Shown here: positions 25,144-37,593 of the stretch, one piece after another
Position numbering within the stretch: the stretch's first letter is position 1
How the letters are laid out: every line of letters begins with the position of its first letter
Origin: Microvelia longipes
Taxonomy: Eukaryota; Arthropoda; Insecta; Hemiptera; Veliidae
Direction of reading: 5' to 3'
Assembly (NCBI GenBank): GCA_018340805.1
Contig: JACMZG010001914.1
Location: 3,016,987 to 3,080,986, forward strand
Length of the DNA: 64,000 nucleotides
Notes under the pieces: generated by a model
Told to the model about the DNA's origin: nothing
Database searches by the model: none
Seen by the model: the letters and a program-made list of their open reading frames with translations, nothing else
Program-made: the position numbers and the translations under genes

Positions 25144-25850
25144 TCATTTGATTCCATGGTGTTCGATGCTTCCTGGTGTTATAGCGTGGCAGTTTTTACG
25201 AGTAGGAAAAGCAAATGAAGTCGAGGTGACTGGAGGATGCAGTCCATGTCGCAAGTTTAGAGGCGAACAAGGGCTAGGCCCAGAAATTCTAACAGGAAGA
25301 GAGGTGTTGATCAAATCTTTTATAAAGTCATTGAGCTTAATATTCAAGATTGAGGTTTCAACTGTAACTTTAATTAACCGCTGTTCCAGCTCTTTAGTTT
25401 GATCCTGCAAATCTTGTATTATTTTTGCCGACTCTTTTAGTGAAAACAATTCACCTTCTAACTCTAACTGCTTAAAAGTAGAATCATTCATATTCTTTCT
25501 TACGGATGAATAATGACTTAGCAGTTTATAATATTCAGTTTTTAAAATAGTATACGCTTTATCTCTCTCTATCTTTAATGAAAATTCATTAAAGATACTA
25601 GATATTTTATGTACGAGTAGCAAGAAAGATATACTATGGAGTGAATCGGTGAAATCGAACTCACTCCTCTGTGGTTTGTTTAGCTTGATTATAGAACTTA
25701 AAGAAGTCTACTACGATTGTCTCTACATCATTTTCATCTCTACAATCTATTTCATCAAGTTGGAAATATTTTCAATTTCCTTAATAACCTGTGGCTCAAA
25801 AACTGTCTTATTTTTAGGCGTCAAAACCTTTTCATAAAGGTTTTGACAAA
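25144..25850 (-). pseudogene. Unrecognised coiled-coil reading frame, probably broken
   Basis: Minus strand 25623-25144 encodes 159 aa, rich in K, E, L and I with heptad-like spacing (FKQLELEGELFSLKESAKII, LQDQTKELEQRLIKV), ending in a proline/serine-rich tail. Upstream to about 25850 other frames continue with acidic, protein-like sequence (DEIDCRDENDVETIVVDFF), separated by a stop and shifts. It may be a processed pseudogene, an ORF1-like retroelement piece, or an exon with assembly errors. I do not recognise the family. Confidence 0.35.
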
Positions 25851-25902
25851 CGTTACGTAAAGTAAAAAAAATAAGTAAAAAAAACGTAAAAATTAAATGG
25901 TC

Positions 25903-25992
25903 CTAGGACGGAACTGAACCAGTAACTATAACGACTAGGTTAAGCTACATGTAAACAAAAAGTCCACTTGCGAAACCGCTCGGCTACGTATG
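25903..25992 (-). mobile_element. tRNA-like sequence (Leu/Ser type), SINE head
   Basis: On the minus strand an A box TAGCCGAGCGGTT (25987-25975) precedes a B box GGTTCAGTTCC (25920-25910). The spacing suits a tRNA with a long variable arm. The acceptor stem does not close convincingly, so a SINE promoter is more likely than a working tRNA. Confidence 0.4.
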
Positions 25993-27239
25993 AACTTTCT
26001 CAAATGACACACAAATTAGTAAGTGAAATATAGTAATTGAAATTAAAAAATAATTAGATAGAATAATAGATATTGTTTGGTAATTGAAATTAAAGGATTC
26101 TATAGGTTAGGAGATATATTATATTATAACTTATAGCAGATTATACGTAAATAGTTCCTTCTTTTATAAGTTTAAAATTCCTACCTTAATTATGTAGTAA
26201 AGTAAATAAGAAACAGAAAATAACAAGATTACACTAATAAAACGAATATAAAGTAAAAACACACGCTGTTCTATAAATATTAAAATAACGACAAAACTAT
26301 TAAAAATCCCTTTAAAACTACTATATCACAGTGAACACAAATGATTAAAATATCAGTTAAAAAAGAATTTAACAGTAAAAAAATTAAAATAAACTTTGCA
26401 ATAAATAAAATTAGGGAGCGAATTAACAGTATGTACCATAACAGATATTTGTACCTCATAAGCTTGGTACATTTTTTGTAAATTTACCTTGCATTTTATG
26501 CTCGTTATTTTATCAATAGTTCTAGACGGGTACAACCCAATGACATGTCTTGGATTTTTTTTGTTTGCTTAGCATGATATCTAAATTTATCTCGTTCAGC
26601 ATAGAATTCAAATATTATCAAATGGTTATTTGTCTAATTTAGCTTCTCCTTTTCATTTCCAACTCCCGTTTCGTTTCTTTCGTAATTTTTTTTTTGGTCC
26701 GTCCTCGCCTTTCAGTTAGAACTGAAATAAATTTGGAACCCGTCAGCAAATATTTTAATTTGATGACTAATCACCTCACACCTATCATCCGAAGTTAACA
26801 ACTGAAACCATTTCTTTATTAAAATCTCCCACTTTCTCTAAAAACTAAATAAAACTAAAGCTGTTCTACAAAATAATTTTCTTCAAAAAGAGGTCGAGCC
26901 AAGAGTTTTTGATCTTTTTTTTTATAAAGGTAAAATTATTCAAAAGTTTAAATATGGTTCGGCCGTCATTTGCACGGCTTTCCGTCACCAAGCGTAATTA
27001 AAATTTTATCAAAAGTTACCAAGTTGGGGAATAAAAAGGCTCAAAATTAATGTTTTGCAAAGCTTTCTGTTTAGTGGAGAAGAAAGAGGGGGTATTAACA
27101 TTGAATTTTAAAAGGGGTAGAAAATAGGGGGGAAGTTTTATGTTTTTATTGAAGTTACATTGTAATTGTAAAGTTCAATTTTTTTAGTTATTCATAAATT
27201 ACTTTTTTCGGTTATTATATGTAATAGGGACAAGAAAGT

Positions 27240-27895
27240 TACCAAGGCACCAAAACAAGAATACTTAGTAGAATGTGGTACCAAATTAAGATCTTTCAGA
27301 TACCAAATCAAGATCTTTTTAGCAAAAATAAGGTACCAAATCAAGATCGTCAGTGAAATAAGGTTTCAAGATTTTTCAGTAAAATAAGGTACCAAATCAA
27401 GATCTTTCAGTAAAATAAGGTACCAAATCAAGAACGTTCAGTGAAATAAGGTACCAAATCAAGATCTTTCAGTAAAATAAGGTACCAAATCAAGATCTTT
27501 TAGTAAAATAAGGTACCAAATCAAGATCGTTCAGTGAAATAAGTACAAATCAAGTCGTTTCAGGTGAATAAGTACAAATCAAGATCTTTCAGTAAATAAG
27601 GTATCAAATCAAGATAGTTCAGTAATAATACCAAAATCAAGATAGTTCAGTAAATTAAGGTACCAATCAAGATCGTTCAAGTAAAATAGGTACCAAACCA
27701 AGATCGTTCAGTAAAATAAGTACCAAATCAAGATAGTTCAGTAAAATAGGTACCAAATCAAATCGTTCAGTAAATAAGGTTACCAAACAAGATCGTTCAG
27801 GTAAAATAAGGTACCAAATCAAGATCGTTCAGTAAAATAAGGTACCAAATTTCAAGATCGTTCAGTAAAAATAAGGTACCAATCAAGATCGTTTC
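27240..27895 (+). repeat. 31-bp tandem array, first block
   Basis: About 20 units built on ggtaccaaatcaagatcgtt then cagtaaaataa. Many units carry one-base gains or losses. Confidence 0.9.
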
Positions 27896-27941
27896 ATATT
27901 TTATTTAAATATAACTAAATATTTATCTAAAAGTCGTATAA

Positions 27942-27987
<46 letters not shown>

Positions 27988-28619
27988 TATATATATATAT
28001 ATATTATATTTATTTGTCTAATTTAGCTTCTCCTTTTCATTTCCAACTCCCGTTTCGTTTCTTTTCGTAATTTTTTTTTTTGGTCCGTCCTCGCCTTTCA
28101 GTTAGAACTGAAATTAAATTTGGAACCCGTCAGCAAATTATTTTAATTGATGACTAATCACCTCACACCTATCATCCGAAGTTAACAACTGAAACCATTT
28201 CTTTATTAAATTCCCACTTCTCTAAAACTAAATAAAACTAAAGCTGTTCTACAAAATAATTTTCTTCAAAAAGAGGTCGAGCCAAGAGTTTTTGATCTTT
28301 TTTTTTATAAAGGTAAAAGTTATTCATAAAAGTTTAAATATGGTTCGGCCGTCATTTGCACGGCTTTCCGTCACCAAGCGTTAATTAAAATTTTATCAAA
28401 AGTTACCAAGTTGGGGAATAAAAAGGTCAAAATTATGTTTTGCAAAGCTTCTGTTAGTGGAGAAGAAAGAGAGGGGTATTAACATTGAATTTTAAAAGGG
28501 GTAGAAAATAGGAAGTTTTATGTTTTTATTGAAGTTACATTGTAATTGTAAAGTTTCAATTTTTTTAGTTATTCATAAATTACTTTTTTCGGTTATTATA
28601 TGTAATAGGGACAAGAAAG

Positions 28620-29042
28620 TTACCAAGGCACCAAAACAAGAATACTTAGTAGAATATGGTACCAAATTAAGATCTTTCAGATACCGAAACAAGACTGTTT
28701 GATAAAATAAGGTACCAAATCAAGATCGTTCAGTGAAATAAGGTACCAAATCAAGATTTTTCAGTAAAATAAGGTACCAAATCAAGATCTTTCAGTAAAA
28801 TAAGGTACCAAATCAAGATAGTTCAGTAAAATAAGGTACCAAATCAAAGATCGTCAGTAAATAAGGTACCAAACCAAGATCGTTCAGTAAAATAAGGTAC
28901 CAAATCAAGATAGTTCAGTAAAATAAGGTACCAAATCAAGATCGTTCAGTAAAATAAGGTACCAAACCAAGATCGTTCAGTAAAATAAGGTACCAAATCA
29001 AGATCGTTCAGTAAAATAAGGGTACCAAATCAAGATCTTCAT
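28620..29042 (+). repeat. 31-bp tandem array, second block
   Basis: Same unit as the block at 27240; successive ggtacc sites at 28927 and 28958 give the 31-bp period. More regular than the first block. Followed by an AT tract at about 29097-29147. Confidence 0.9.
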
Positions 29043-29150
29043 AGATTTATTTTAAAATAAACTAAATTATTTATCTAAAAGTCGCTATATAATATATTAA
29101 TATATATATAATAATATATATTTATATATATATATATATTATATAATAAC

Positions 29151-29886
29151 TTTGCTAATTTTTCATTATTAAAAAGTATGCTAAATGAGGTTGTTTGGAT
29201 GACGGAAGTGGAGGTTAAAAATAGTTTTCTATGTGTGCGCGAAATGCTACCAAGAAATAAATACGACTCAAAATATTAACTTGCACATTTGCAAGCTTGT
29301 CTGAACATCAAGACAAGCGAGTAACACGTTGGAATCCTACTGTCATGGAGCATAAACCGAAATCTTTGACTTCTAATGTATGGTTGAGCACATAAATATG
29401 CATTGCAAAGGAAATTCGCCCGGCGGACTTCCTCGTTACAAGTTTTTGTTACATGGCTGTCAGTAAGCAGTATAACTTCTACAGAGTGTCTCCTCTTCAA
29501 TTTGAGAACCAAATGCCCTCCATTCCGTAAATCTCTAAATCTACATTTTTGCTTTATTTATGGACAATGTGTCCATATGCCATAATGTGTTTGCGTTTAA
29601 AATCCGTAATCCATATTTCGGATTGAGTTTTCCAAGGCCTCCTAAGTAGTTTTCTTACCTAGTTGTCTGTCAAAACAGACGCATAGACACGTGTGTAAGC
29701 GTCTGTTATCATCGTAGCTCTGAATGTGTCTGTGCAGAACATTTGTAACTCCGTAATAAAACCTCAAGGCCTTGTATATATTTAGAAAATATATTTGCAT
29801 GTCATTAACCTTTACCAATAACTAAGCAAAAATTCATAAAACCAGCAAGAAAAATGTAATTTATTTGAAATTTAATGCGCATATTC
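29151..29886. other. Intergenic, short repeat only
   Basis: No gene. The sequence around 29400-29436 (gcaaaggaaattcgcccgg) recurs at about 60155-60180, so a small dispersed repeat is present. Confidence 0.45.
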
Positions 29887-30137
29887 TGTTACGCACAGTA
29901 ACCCAGAAAAGAAAATGTAAATACTTATTTACAAAAAGTAAACAACAACACTATTTCCAAAATTTAACTTGGTTAATTATAATTTATTAAAACATAAAAC
30001 AACGTGATTCTAACCGGAAAAACAAGAGAGAGTCCACACTGATTATAAAAATTCCCTAACTTTACAAAATCAGTGTTGCCACTCCAAAAATATATTTTCT
30101 AAAGTAAGGGGGGTCGCCAGGTGCCTGGGCCTCCACA
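29887..30137 (-). repeat. 3' LTR (left on the plus strand)
   Basis: 251 bp, starts tgttacgcac and ends gcctccaca. It differs from the other LTR only by single-base indels within its first 70 bases. Confidence 0.93.
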
Positions 30138-30148
30138 TACTCCCACCT
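30138..30148 (-). promoter_or_regulatory. Polypurine tract
   Basis: AGGTGGGAG plus TA on the minus strand directly before the 3' LTR, the plus-strand primer position for retrotransposons. Confidence 0.6.
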
Positions 30149-30739
30149 AATAAGTTTAACTGAATTTAAGAAGAGAACTTATTACAAAAGAGGTCATCAA
30201 TTCAACAATTTCAAACAAAAACCATTAAAAAAATTTAAATCAAAGCTACAGAGAGAATTAAAAAAAAAACTGACTCTAAAAGTGGTCAACACTCCCTAGG
30301 ACTCTAAAATACAATTTTTACAAAATAATCATTTATAAAAAATACAAAAAATAGTTTTATCAAATATGAGTACATACATTAAAATTAGAAAATTAAATAA
30401 AATCATTTTCACTAAAAAAATAATATCCTAAAATTATTTTCATCATAGAAATCAAGAATAATTTAACTTAATAGACATTAATGAAGTGCCACAAAAATCA
30501 ATAAAGAAGGTAATTCAAATACAGCAAAAAAAATAGAAAAACAAATAAACCTTGATAACTTTATCATAAGACAATAAGCTTAGGTATAAACTAATTTAAA
30601 AGAGAAAAACTAACAAAAAATATCAATCCAAACAAGTTATTAAAATTCAGATAAAAAAAAATTAATTAATAAGTAAATAATGATGTCTTATTTTTTTTTT
30701 TAACAAAAAGGGAAAGAATCATAAATATCTAAAGGGAGT

Positions 30740-33231
30740 TTTTATTTGTCTACCTCTCCTGGTAGCAACAGGTAACCTAATAGGTTCCTCATCCTCCAAG
30801 TCATCGCTAATGTTTACATCCTCACTACTAGGTAAATTGTCACCTACATCAGGTAAGTCATCACTATGAGGGTTGTCTCCATCAGGTAAGTCCTCATTAT
30901 GAGGTAGATTGCCTCCATCAGGTAAGTCCTCATTATGAGTAGATTGTCTCCATCAGGTAAGTCCTCATTGTTACTTCAAAATTCCTCACAGGTTCAGAAC
31001 CAGCCATGAGGATTACAAGGAAAATCAAAACCACTAGTCAACTCTGTTTTCTCTACTTCAGATGATATTTCCAAGGGTAAATGCGCTGAATTGAACGCAA
31101 AGCCTCTCCTGTAGCAGTAGAAAGTCTTACAAGTCTAGTGTGACCATCTTTACCGGGGTAATAATCTTGACTTTTGCTAAAGGCCAATCTAATCGTTTTA
31201 AATTATCACTACCAATAAGAACAATCTCACCCAATTGGACTTTACGTTCAGGAACCTTAGGTTGCTTTTTTATGAGCATACCCAAGTACTCAGCTCTAAA
31301 TCTCTTCCTCAACTCAAGTTTAAGACGATGCCGATACCGCAATCTTTTATTAAGACTATTCGCGTCGATTGCATCAACATCATCTACACCACAGCTCTTA
31401 ATGTCTCTTAAAAATAACGCAGGAGTCAACGGCATCAATTCTGTAGACTCATTAGACACATAGGTGAGAGGTCTTGAGTTAATAACTGCCTCACAATCAC
31501 ACAAAGTAGTCGACATCTCTTCATAACACAAACTCGTCCTACCAAGAGTTCTTCTAAGAAGCTTCTTTAAACATTGAACCATGCGTTCCCACCATCCTCC
31601 CCACCATGCGGATGTGGGAGGGGAGAACAACCAGGTAATCCTACAAGTAGCACCATACTTCAAAATTTCTTCCCAATCCAGTCCAGCAAATAGATTTTCG
31701 GCCCCAATAAAATTGGAACCATTATCACTATGGATTACTCTTGGCCTTCCTCTCCTAGAAATAAAACGACGGAGCCCTTGCAAGAAAGCTTCAGTCGATA
31801 AAGAGGTAACCAGCTCGAAGTGGACAGCTCTATAAACAGCGCACGTGAAGATTACCACCCAAGCCTTTACATCTTCTTTTAGATACAGAGGTCCGGCTAG
31901 ATCCACGCCAGTGACCTCAAATATACTAGCATCACTCACTCTTTGTGTAGGTAAGGCAACAGGTGCAGCTTCTAGGTGTTTGGCCCCATGCCTATTGCAC
32001 TTAACACACTTAGAGGTAACTTTTCGAATAGTACGTCTACCTCCTAAAATCCAAACAGTCTCTCTGAGGATGACTATTAAACTATGAGCTCCTATGTGGT
32101 TAGATTTCTCATGATGGGAACGAATAAGTCTATCAACCACAGGATGCTTAGCTGGAAGTAGAACAGGAAATAAAAATTCATAGTCATCCTCTCGCCTGCT
32201 CAGCCTTGTGTGGATCCTAATAACACCTTCCTTATCCACAAATGGCTGCAAAGGAGCGATACTTGGATCAGTGATCCCTGAAAAAGATTCCTTTTGAACA
32301 CATATAAATACAGTGATCTCTGCTCGCTCTATTTCCTCAGTGCTTAGTGGGCCCTTCTTTTTATCTTCCTTACTATTTCTGCAATTAAACAAAAACCTCA
32401 AAACCCATGCAACCATAGCAATAAGCTTATTATAATTAGAGAAGTAATGGTAGTACCAATTATCCTGCACAATATTACTCAAACAAGAAGAAACAAGTTT
32501 AACCTTTTCCGCCGAAATCTCAGCTTCATCATAAGTAATAGCATTTGGCCAAGTCTCTTTTGGTTCTTTAAGCCATAGAGGCCCCTCCCACCATCGAGAT
32601 TCAACCAGTTTTTTGGGAGAACAACCTCTCGAAGGCAGATCTGACGGATTCATAGACCCTGGAACATGGTGCCAATGAGAGGGATCAGTGTGAGTCCTAA
32701 TCTCCGAAACTCTATTTCTCACAAAGACACCCCAATGATCTTTTCTATGGATCCACGCCACAACTGTGGACGAATCAGTCCAAAAATGGACATCTATCTC
32801 CTTTAACTCAGGGGAGCATGATATTAAGGAAGAATACATACGAGCGCTAATATTTGCGGCCAGAAGCTCCATTCTGGGTATGGTTAACCCCTTTATTGGA
32901 GCCACCTTCGATCTGGCCTCAACCAGCCTGAGACATACACTACCTTCCCCTTCCGATCTTAAGAAACAGACAGCTGCATAAGCATGCTGGCTGGCGTCCG
33001 AAAAAAAATGAAGGCTAAGATTTTCTGGGCATTGAACATCAAAGAAATACCTTGGAAACTTTATTAACTGCAGCAAGGGAACTTCACTAACCCACAAAGA
33101 AAACTGACGAGCTATTTCATCTCTAACAGGCTGGTCCCAGCCTGTTTTGTCCCTCCACCTCTTGGAGAAGCATCTTAGGAACGATAGTACACGGGAGGTG
33201 AATCCTATGGGAATCGAAAGCACCCTGTTGG
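30740..33231 (-). pseudogene. BEL pol: RNase H and integrase, duplicated copy 2
   Basis: 33231-31127 encodes RNase H and integrase in one nearly open frame (about 700 aa) and is almost identical to copy 1. The C-terminal repeat tail continues to about 30740 after a shift. It joins the second copy at the N (33232) and lacks gag and RT. Position and the N argue for an assembly duplication. Confidence 0.87.
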
Positions 33232-33385
33232 NTATATAAGACAATAAGCTTAGGTATAAACTAAATTAAAAGAGAAAAACTAACAAAATTATCAATCAAA
33301 ACAAGCTATTAAATTCAGATAAAAAAAATTAATTAATAAGTAAATAATGATGTATTATTTTTTTTTTTAACAAAAAGGGAAAGAA

Positions 33386-35690
33386 TCATAATATTCTAAA
33401 GGGAGTTTTTATTTGTCTACCTCTCCTGGTAGCAACAGGTAACCTAATAGGTTCCTCATCCTCCAAGTCATCGCTAATGTTTACATCCTCACTACTAGGT
33501 AAATTGTCACCTACATCAGGTAAGTCATCACTATGAGGTAGGTTGTCTCCATCAGGTAAGTCCTCATTATGAGGTAGATTGCCTCCATCAGGTAAGTCCT
33601 CATTATGAGGTAGATTGTCTCCATCAGGTAAGTCCTCATTTGTTACTTCAAAATTCCTCACAGGTTCAGAACCAGCCATGAGAGGATTACAAGGAAAATC
33701 AAAACCACTAGTCAACTCTGTTTTCTCTACTTCAGATGATATTTCCAAGGGGTAAATGCGCTGAATTGAACGCAAAGCCTCTCCTGTAGCAGTAGAAAGT
33801 CTTACAAGTCTAGTGTGACCATCTTTACCGGGTAATAATTCCTTGACTTTTGCTAAAGGCCAATCTAATCGTTTTAAATTATCACTACCAATAAGAACAA
33901 TCTCACCCAATTGGACTTTACGTTCAGGAACCTTAGGTTGCTTTTTTATGAGCATACCCAAGTACTCAGCTCTAAATCTCTTCCTCAACTCAAGTTTAAG
34001 ACGATGCCGATACCGCAATCTTTTTATTAAGACTATTTGCGTCGATTGCATCAACATCATCTACACCACAGTTCTTAATGTCTCTTAAAGATAACGCAGG
34101 AGTCAACGGCATCAATTCTGTAGACTCATTAGACACATAGGTGAGAGGTCTTGAGTTAATAACTGCCTCACAATCACACAAAGTAGTCGACATCTCTTCA
34201 TAACACAAACTCGTCCTACCAAGAGTTCTTCTAAGAAGCTTCTTTAAACATTGAACCATGCGTTCCCACCATCCTCCCCACCATGCGGATGTGGGAGGGG
34301 AGAACAACCAGGTAATCCTACAAGTAGCACCATACTTCAAAATTTCTTCCCAATCCAGTCCAGCAAATAGATTTTCGGCCCCAATAAAATTGGAACCATT
34401 ATCACTATGGATTACTCTTGGCCTTCCTCTCCTAGAAATAAAACGACGGAGCCCTTGCAAGAAAGCTTCAGTCGATAAAGACGTAACCAGCTCGAAGTGG
34501 ACAGCTCTATAAACCGCGCACGTGAAGATTACCACCCAAGCTTTTACATCTTCTTTTAGATACAGAGGTCCAGCTAGATCCACGCCAGTGACCTCAAATA
34601 TACTAGCATCACTCACTCTTTGTGTAGGTAAGGCAACAGGTGCAGCTTCTAGGTGTTTGGCCCCATGCCTATTGCACTTAACACACTTAGAGGTAACTTT
34701 TCGAATAGTACGTCTACCTCCTAAAATCCAAACAGTCTCTCTGAGGATGACTATTAAACTATGAGCTCCTATGTGGTTAGATTTCTCATGATGGGAACGA
34801 ATAAGTCTATCAACCACAGGATGCTTAGCTGGAAGTAGAACAGGAAATAAAAATTCATAGTCATCCTCTCGCCTGCTCAGCCTTGTGTGGATCCTAATAA
34901 CACCTTCCTTATCCACAAATGGCTGCAAAGGAGCGATACTTGGATCAGTGATCCCTGAAAAAGATTCCTTTTGAATATAAATACAGTGATCTCTGCTCGC
35001 TCTATTTCCTCAGTGCTTAGCGGGGCCTTCTTTTTTTATCTTCTTACTATTTTGCAATTAAAAAAACCTCAAAACCCATGCAACCATAGCAATAAGCTTA
35101 TTTATATTAGAGAAGTAATGGTAGTACCAATTATCCTGTACAATATTACTCAAACAAGAAGAAACAAGTTTAGCCTTTTCCGCCGAAATCTCAGCTTCAT
35201 CATAAGTAATAGCATTTGGCCAAGTCTCTTTTGGTTCTTTAAGCCATAGAGGCCCCTCCCACCATCGAGATTCAACCAGTTTTTTTGGAGAACAACCTCT
35301 CGAAGGCAGATCTGACGGATTCATAGACCCTGGAACATGGTGCCAATGAGAGGATCAGTGTGAGTCCTAATCTCCGAAACCTATTTCTCACAAAGACACC
35401 CCAATGATCTTTTCTATGGATCCACGCCACAACTGTGGACGAATCAGTCCAAAAATGGACATCTATCTCCTTTAACTCGGGGGAGCATGATATTAATGAA
35501 GAGTACATACGAGCACTAATATTTGCGGCCAGAAGCTCCATTCTGGGTATGGTTAACCCCTTTATTGGAGCCACCTTCGATCTGGCCTCAACCAGCCTGA
35601 GACATACACTACCTTCCCCTTCCGATCTTAAGAAACAGACAGCTGCAAGCCTGCTGGCTGGCGTCCGAAAAAATGAAGGCTAAGATTTTC
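33386..35690 (-). pseudogene. BEL pol: RNase H and integrase, copy 1
   Basis: RNase H (35690-35058) shows IPRMELLAANI and HFWTDSSTVVAWIH. Integrase (34928-33996) has an HH-CC-like zinc region (VKCNRHGAKH), the DDE residues in VDLAGPL, IHSDNGSNF and WWERMVQ, and the C-terminal GEIVLIGSDN segment (34060-33386). The tail carries three to four repeats of DLPDGDNLPHNE. Frames shift near 35300 and 34030. This copy is contiguous with gag-RT. Confidence 0.87.
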
Positions 35691-37572
35691 TGGGCATTGA
35701 ACATCAAAGAAATACCTAGGAAACTTTATTAACTGCAGCAAGGGAACTTCACTAACCCACAAAGAAAACTGACGAGCTATTTCATCTCTAACAGGCTGGT
35801 CCCAGCCTGTTTTGTCCCTCCACACCTCTTGGAGAAGCATCTTAGGAACGATAGTACACGGGGAGGTGAATCCTATGGGATCAAACACCCTTTGAGTTAT
35901 TGATAAGATTACCCTCTTGGTGATGTCAGTAAATATTTTCTCCTTTAAGAGGATATCATTCAAAAATAAAGTATCATCACAACGATTCCAACTTAACCCA
36001 AGAACACCAGTTTGCTTAACACCATCCTCAATGGGATAAGGTTGGCCTGAGAACTCCCACCCTCTTAGATCAAAAGCTCTAAGCTTAAGAATGGATGTTG
36101 CATCAGCTATAAAACAATCCAACTCTTTCTTTGTGCTCACACTTGCAACACAATTATCCACATAAAAGGATCTGAATAGCTTCTCAATAATAGATAAGGA
36201 GTAGTTAACATTACCTTCTAAACATTGAGTTTTCATCTCATCAAACAACTTACGTAACGAAGCACCTAACCAGAAGGGGCTGCAACCCAGTCCAAATACA
36301 GCTCGACAGTGCCTGTAGATTATGATGCTGCCATCTTTTTCCCATAGAAACCTGAGATAGTCACGTTCACTAGAATCAACCTCTATCTGCAGAAAAGCCT
36401 GCTTAATATCAGCAATAACACCAATATTATTAAACCGAAACCTAATTAGAATAGCTGGTATCAGCTCAATTAAATTTACACCCTTATCAACACAGTCATT
36501 CAAAGAAGGATATCCTTGAGCCTTGGCAGAGGCATCAAATACAGGCCTTAACGGTGTTGTGCTACCTTCTTTTAATACATGACGATGTGGCAAGTAATGG
36601 CCAACATCCTGAGCATTTTGGTCATCCTCAACCCTCTCAATAATGCCCTCACTTTCCCATCTATCAAAAACCTTTTGATACTCCTCCAGACACCCATCTT
36701 TTATTAACCTCCTACGAGTCGTACCAAGCCGCTTGATAGCAAGATTATAATTGGAAGGGAGGGGAGGGTGTTCCTCAATCCATGGGATTTTTACAACATA
36801 CCGACCATCCTCATTAGTGGCCACAGTGTTCAAAAAATGCAATTCAGTAGCTGCATGTAATTCCTGTTTTGATTTAGTCTCCACCGGATCTAAAATCCCC
36901 AAATTGTCTAAACTCCACAGATCAGATATGGTAGCCTCCTTAGTAAATAAACACAGTGAATTTATAGCCAAAGAATCAGAAATATTAGGTTGCTTACCAG
37001 TAATAACCCATCCTAAAAGAGTTTCTAAAGCTATTAAACCTCCAGACAATTCCTTTCTACCACCAGTGTAAAGTTTTCCAATTAAGTCAGCTCCTATCAA
37101 TAGCTCGATGGGCATCTCCTTATCACCCACATCTGAAATAATGATATTCGATCCACTGAGCTCTTCTAACCACGGACCCTTTGACACTCTAGAAATAGAA
37201 CCACATATTCTCAACTGATCATAAACTTCAAAATTACAATGGTAACTATTATCAATATTACTCAAACTTATTCGATAAATATTATGCTCTATCTTATCAG
37301 AAACACTGCCCACCAAAGAGTCCATGAACCATAGTTTGTTTACGAACAGGAATAAAACCTAACTTCTCAACAGTATCCTTTAAAATATAAGAATGACTAG
37401 AGCCTGAGTCAAAAATTGCCCTTAAAAAAATATTACCTTTAGGACCCCGTACATTAACTAAAAGAGTTTGTAAAAATATTGAAGGGGCACTGGAACAGTT
37501 GGATAACGAGTGCTCTACAGACTTACTCTCAGACTTACTTGTAGATTGTTCAACTGACTTTAGTTGGGACAA
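35628..37572 (-). pseudogene. BEL pol: aspartic protease and reverse transcriptase
   Basis: 37572-37297 holds the aspartic-protease active site (FDSGSSHSYI). 37325-35628 (565 aa, overlapping in another frame) continues with LLIGADLIGKLYTG and LLGWVITGK, then the Pao-type reverse transcriptase: RPVFDASAKAQGYPSLND, VIADIKQAFLQI (first catalytic Asp), and FRSFYVDNCVASV, where YVDN occupies the YxDD box as is usual in this group. The start of RNase H follows. A frameshift separates protease and reverse transcriptase. Confidence 0.88.
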
Positions 37573-37593
37573 ATAATTGCAACATGCCTGCGG

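Larger units (their letters stand above)
26627..29150. repeat. 1.4-kb direct duplication with 31-bp arrays
   Basis: 26627-28010 and 28011-29150 are the same segment twice (tatttgtctaatttagcttc ... ggtccgtcctcgcctttcag ... array ... AT tract). Differences are mostly single-base indels, with a shorter array in the second copy. Either a recent tandem duplication or an assembly duplication. Confidence 0.85.

Noticed and set aside
25903..25992. Functional tRNA gene (Leu/Ser)
   Set aside because: A and B boxes are present but the acceptor stem does not close.
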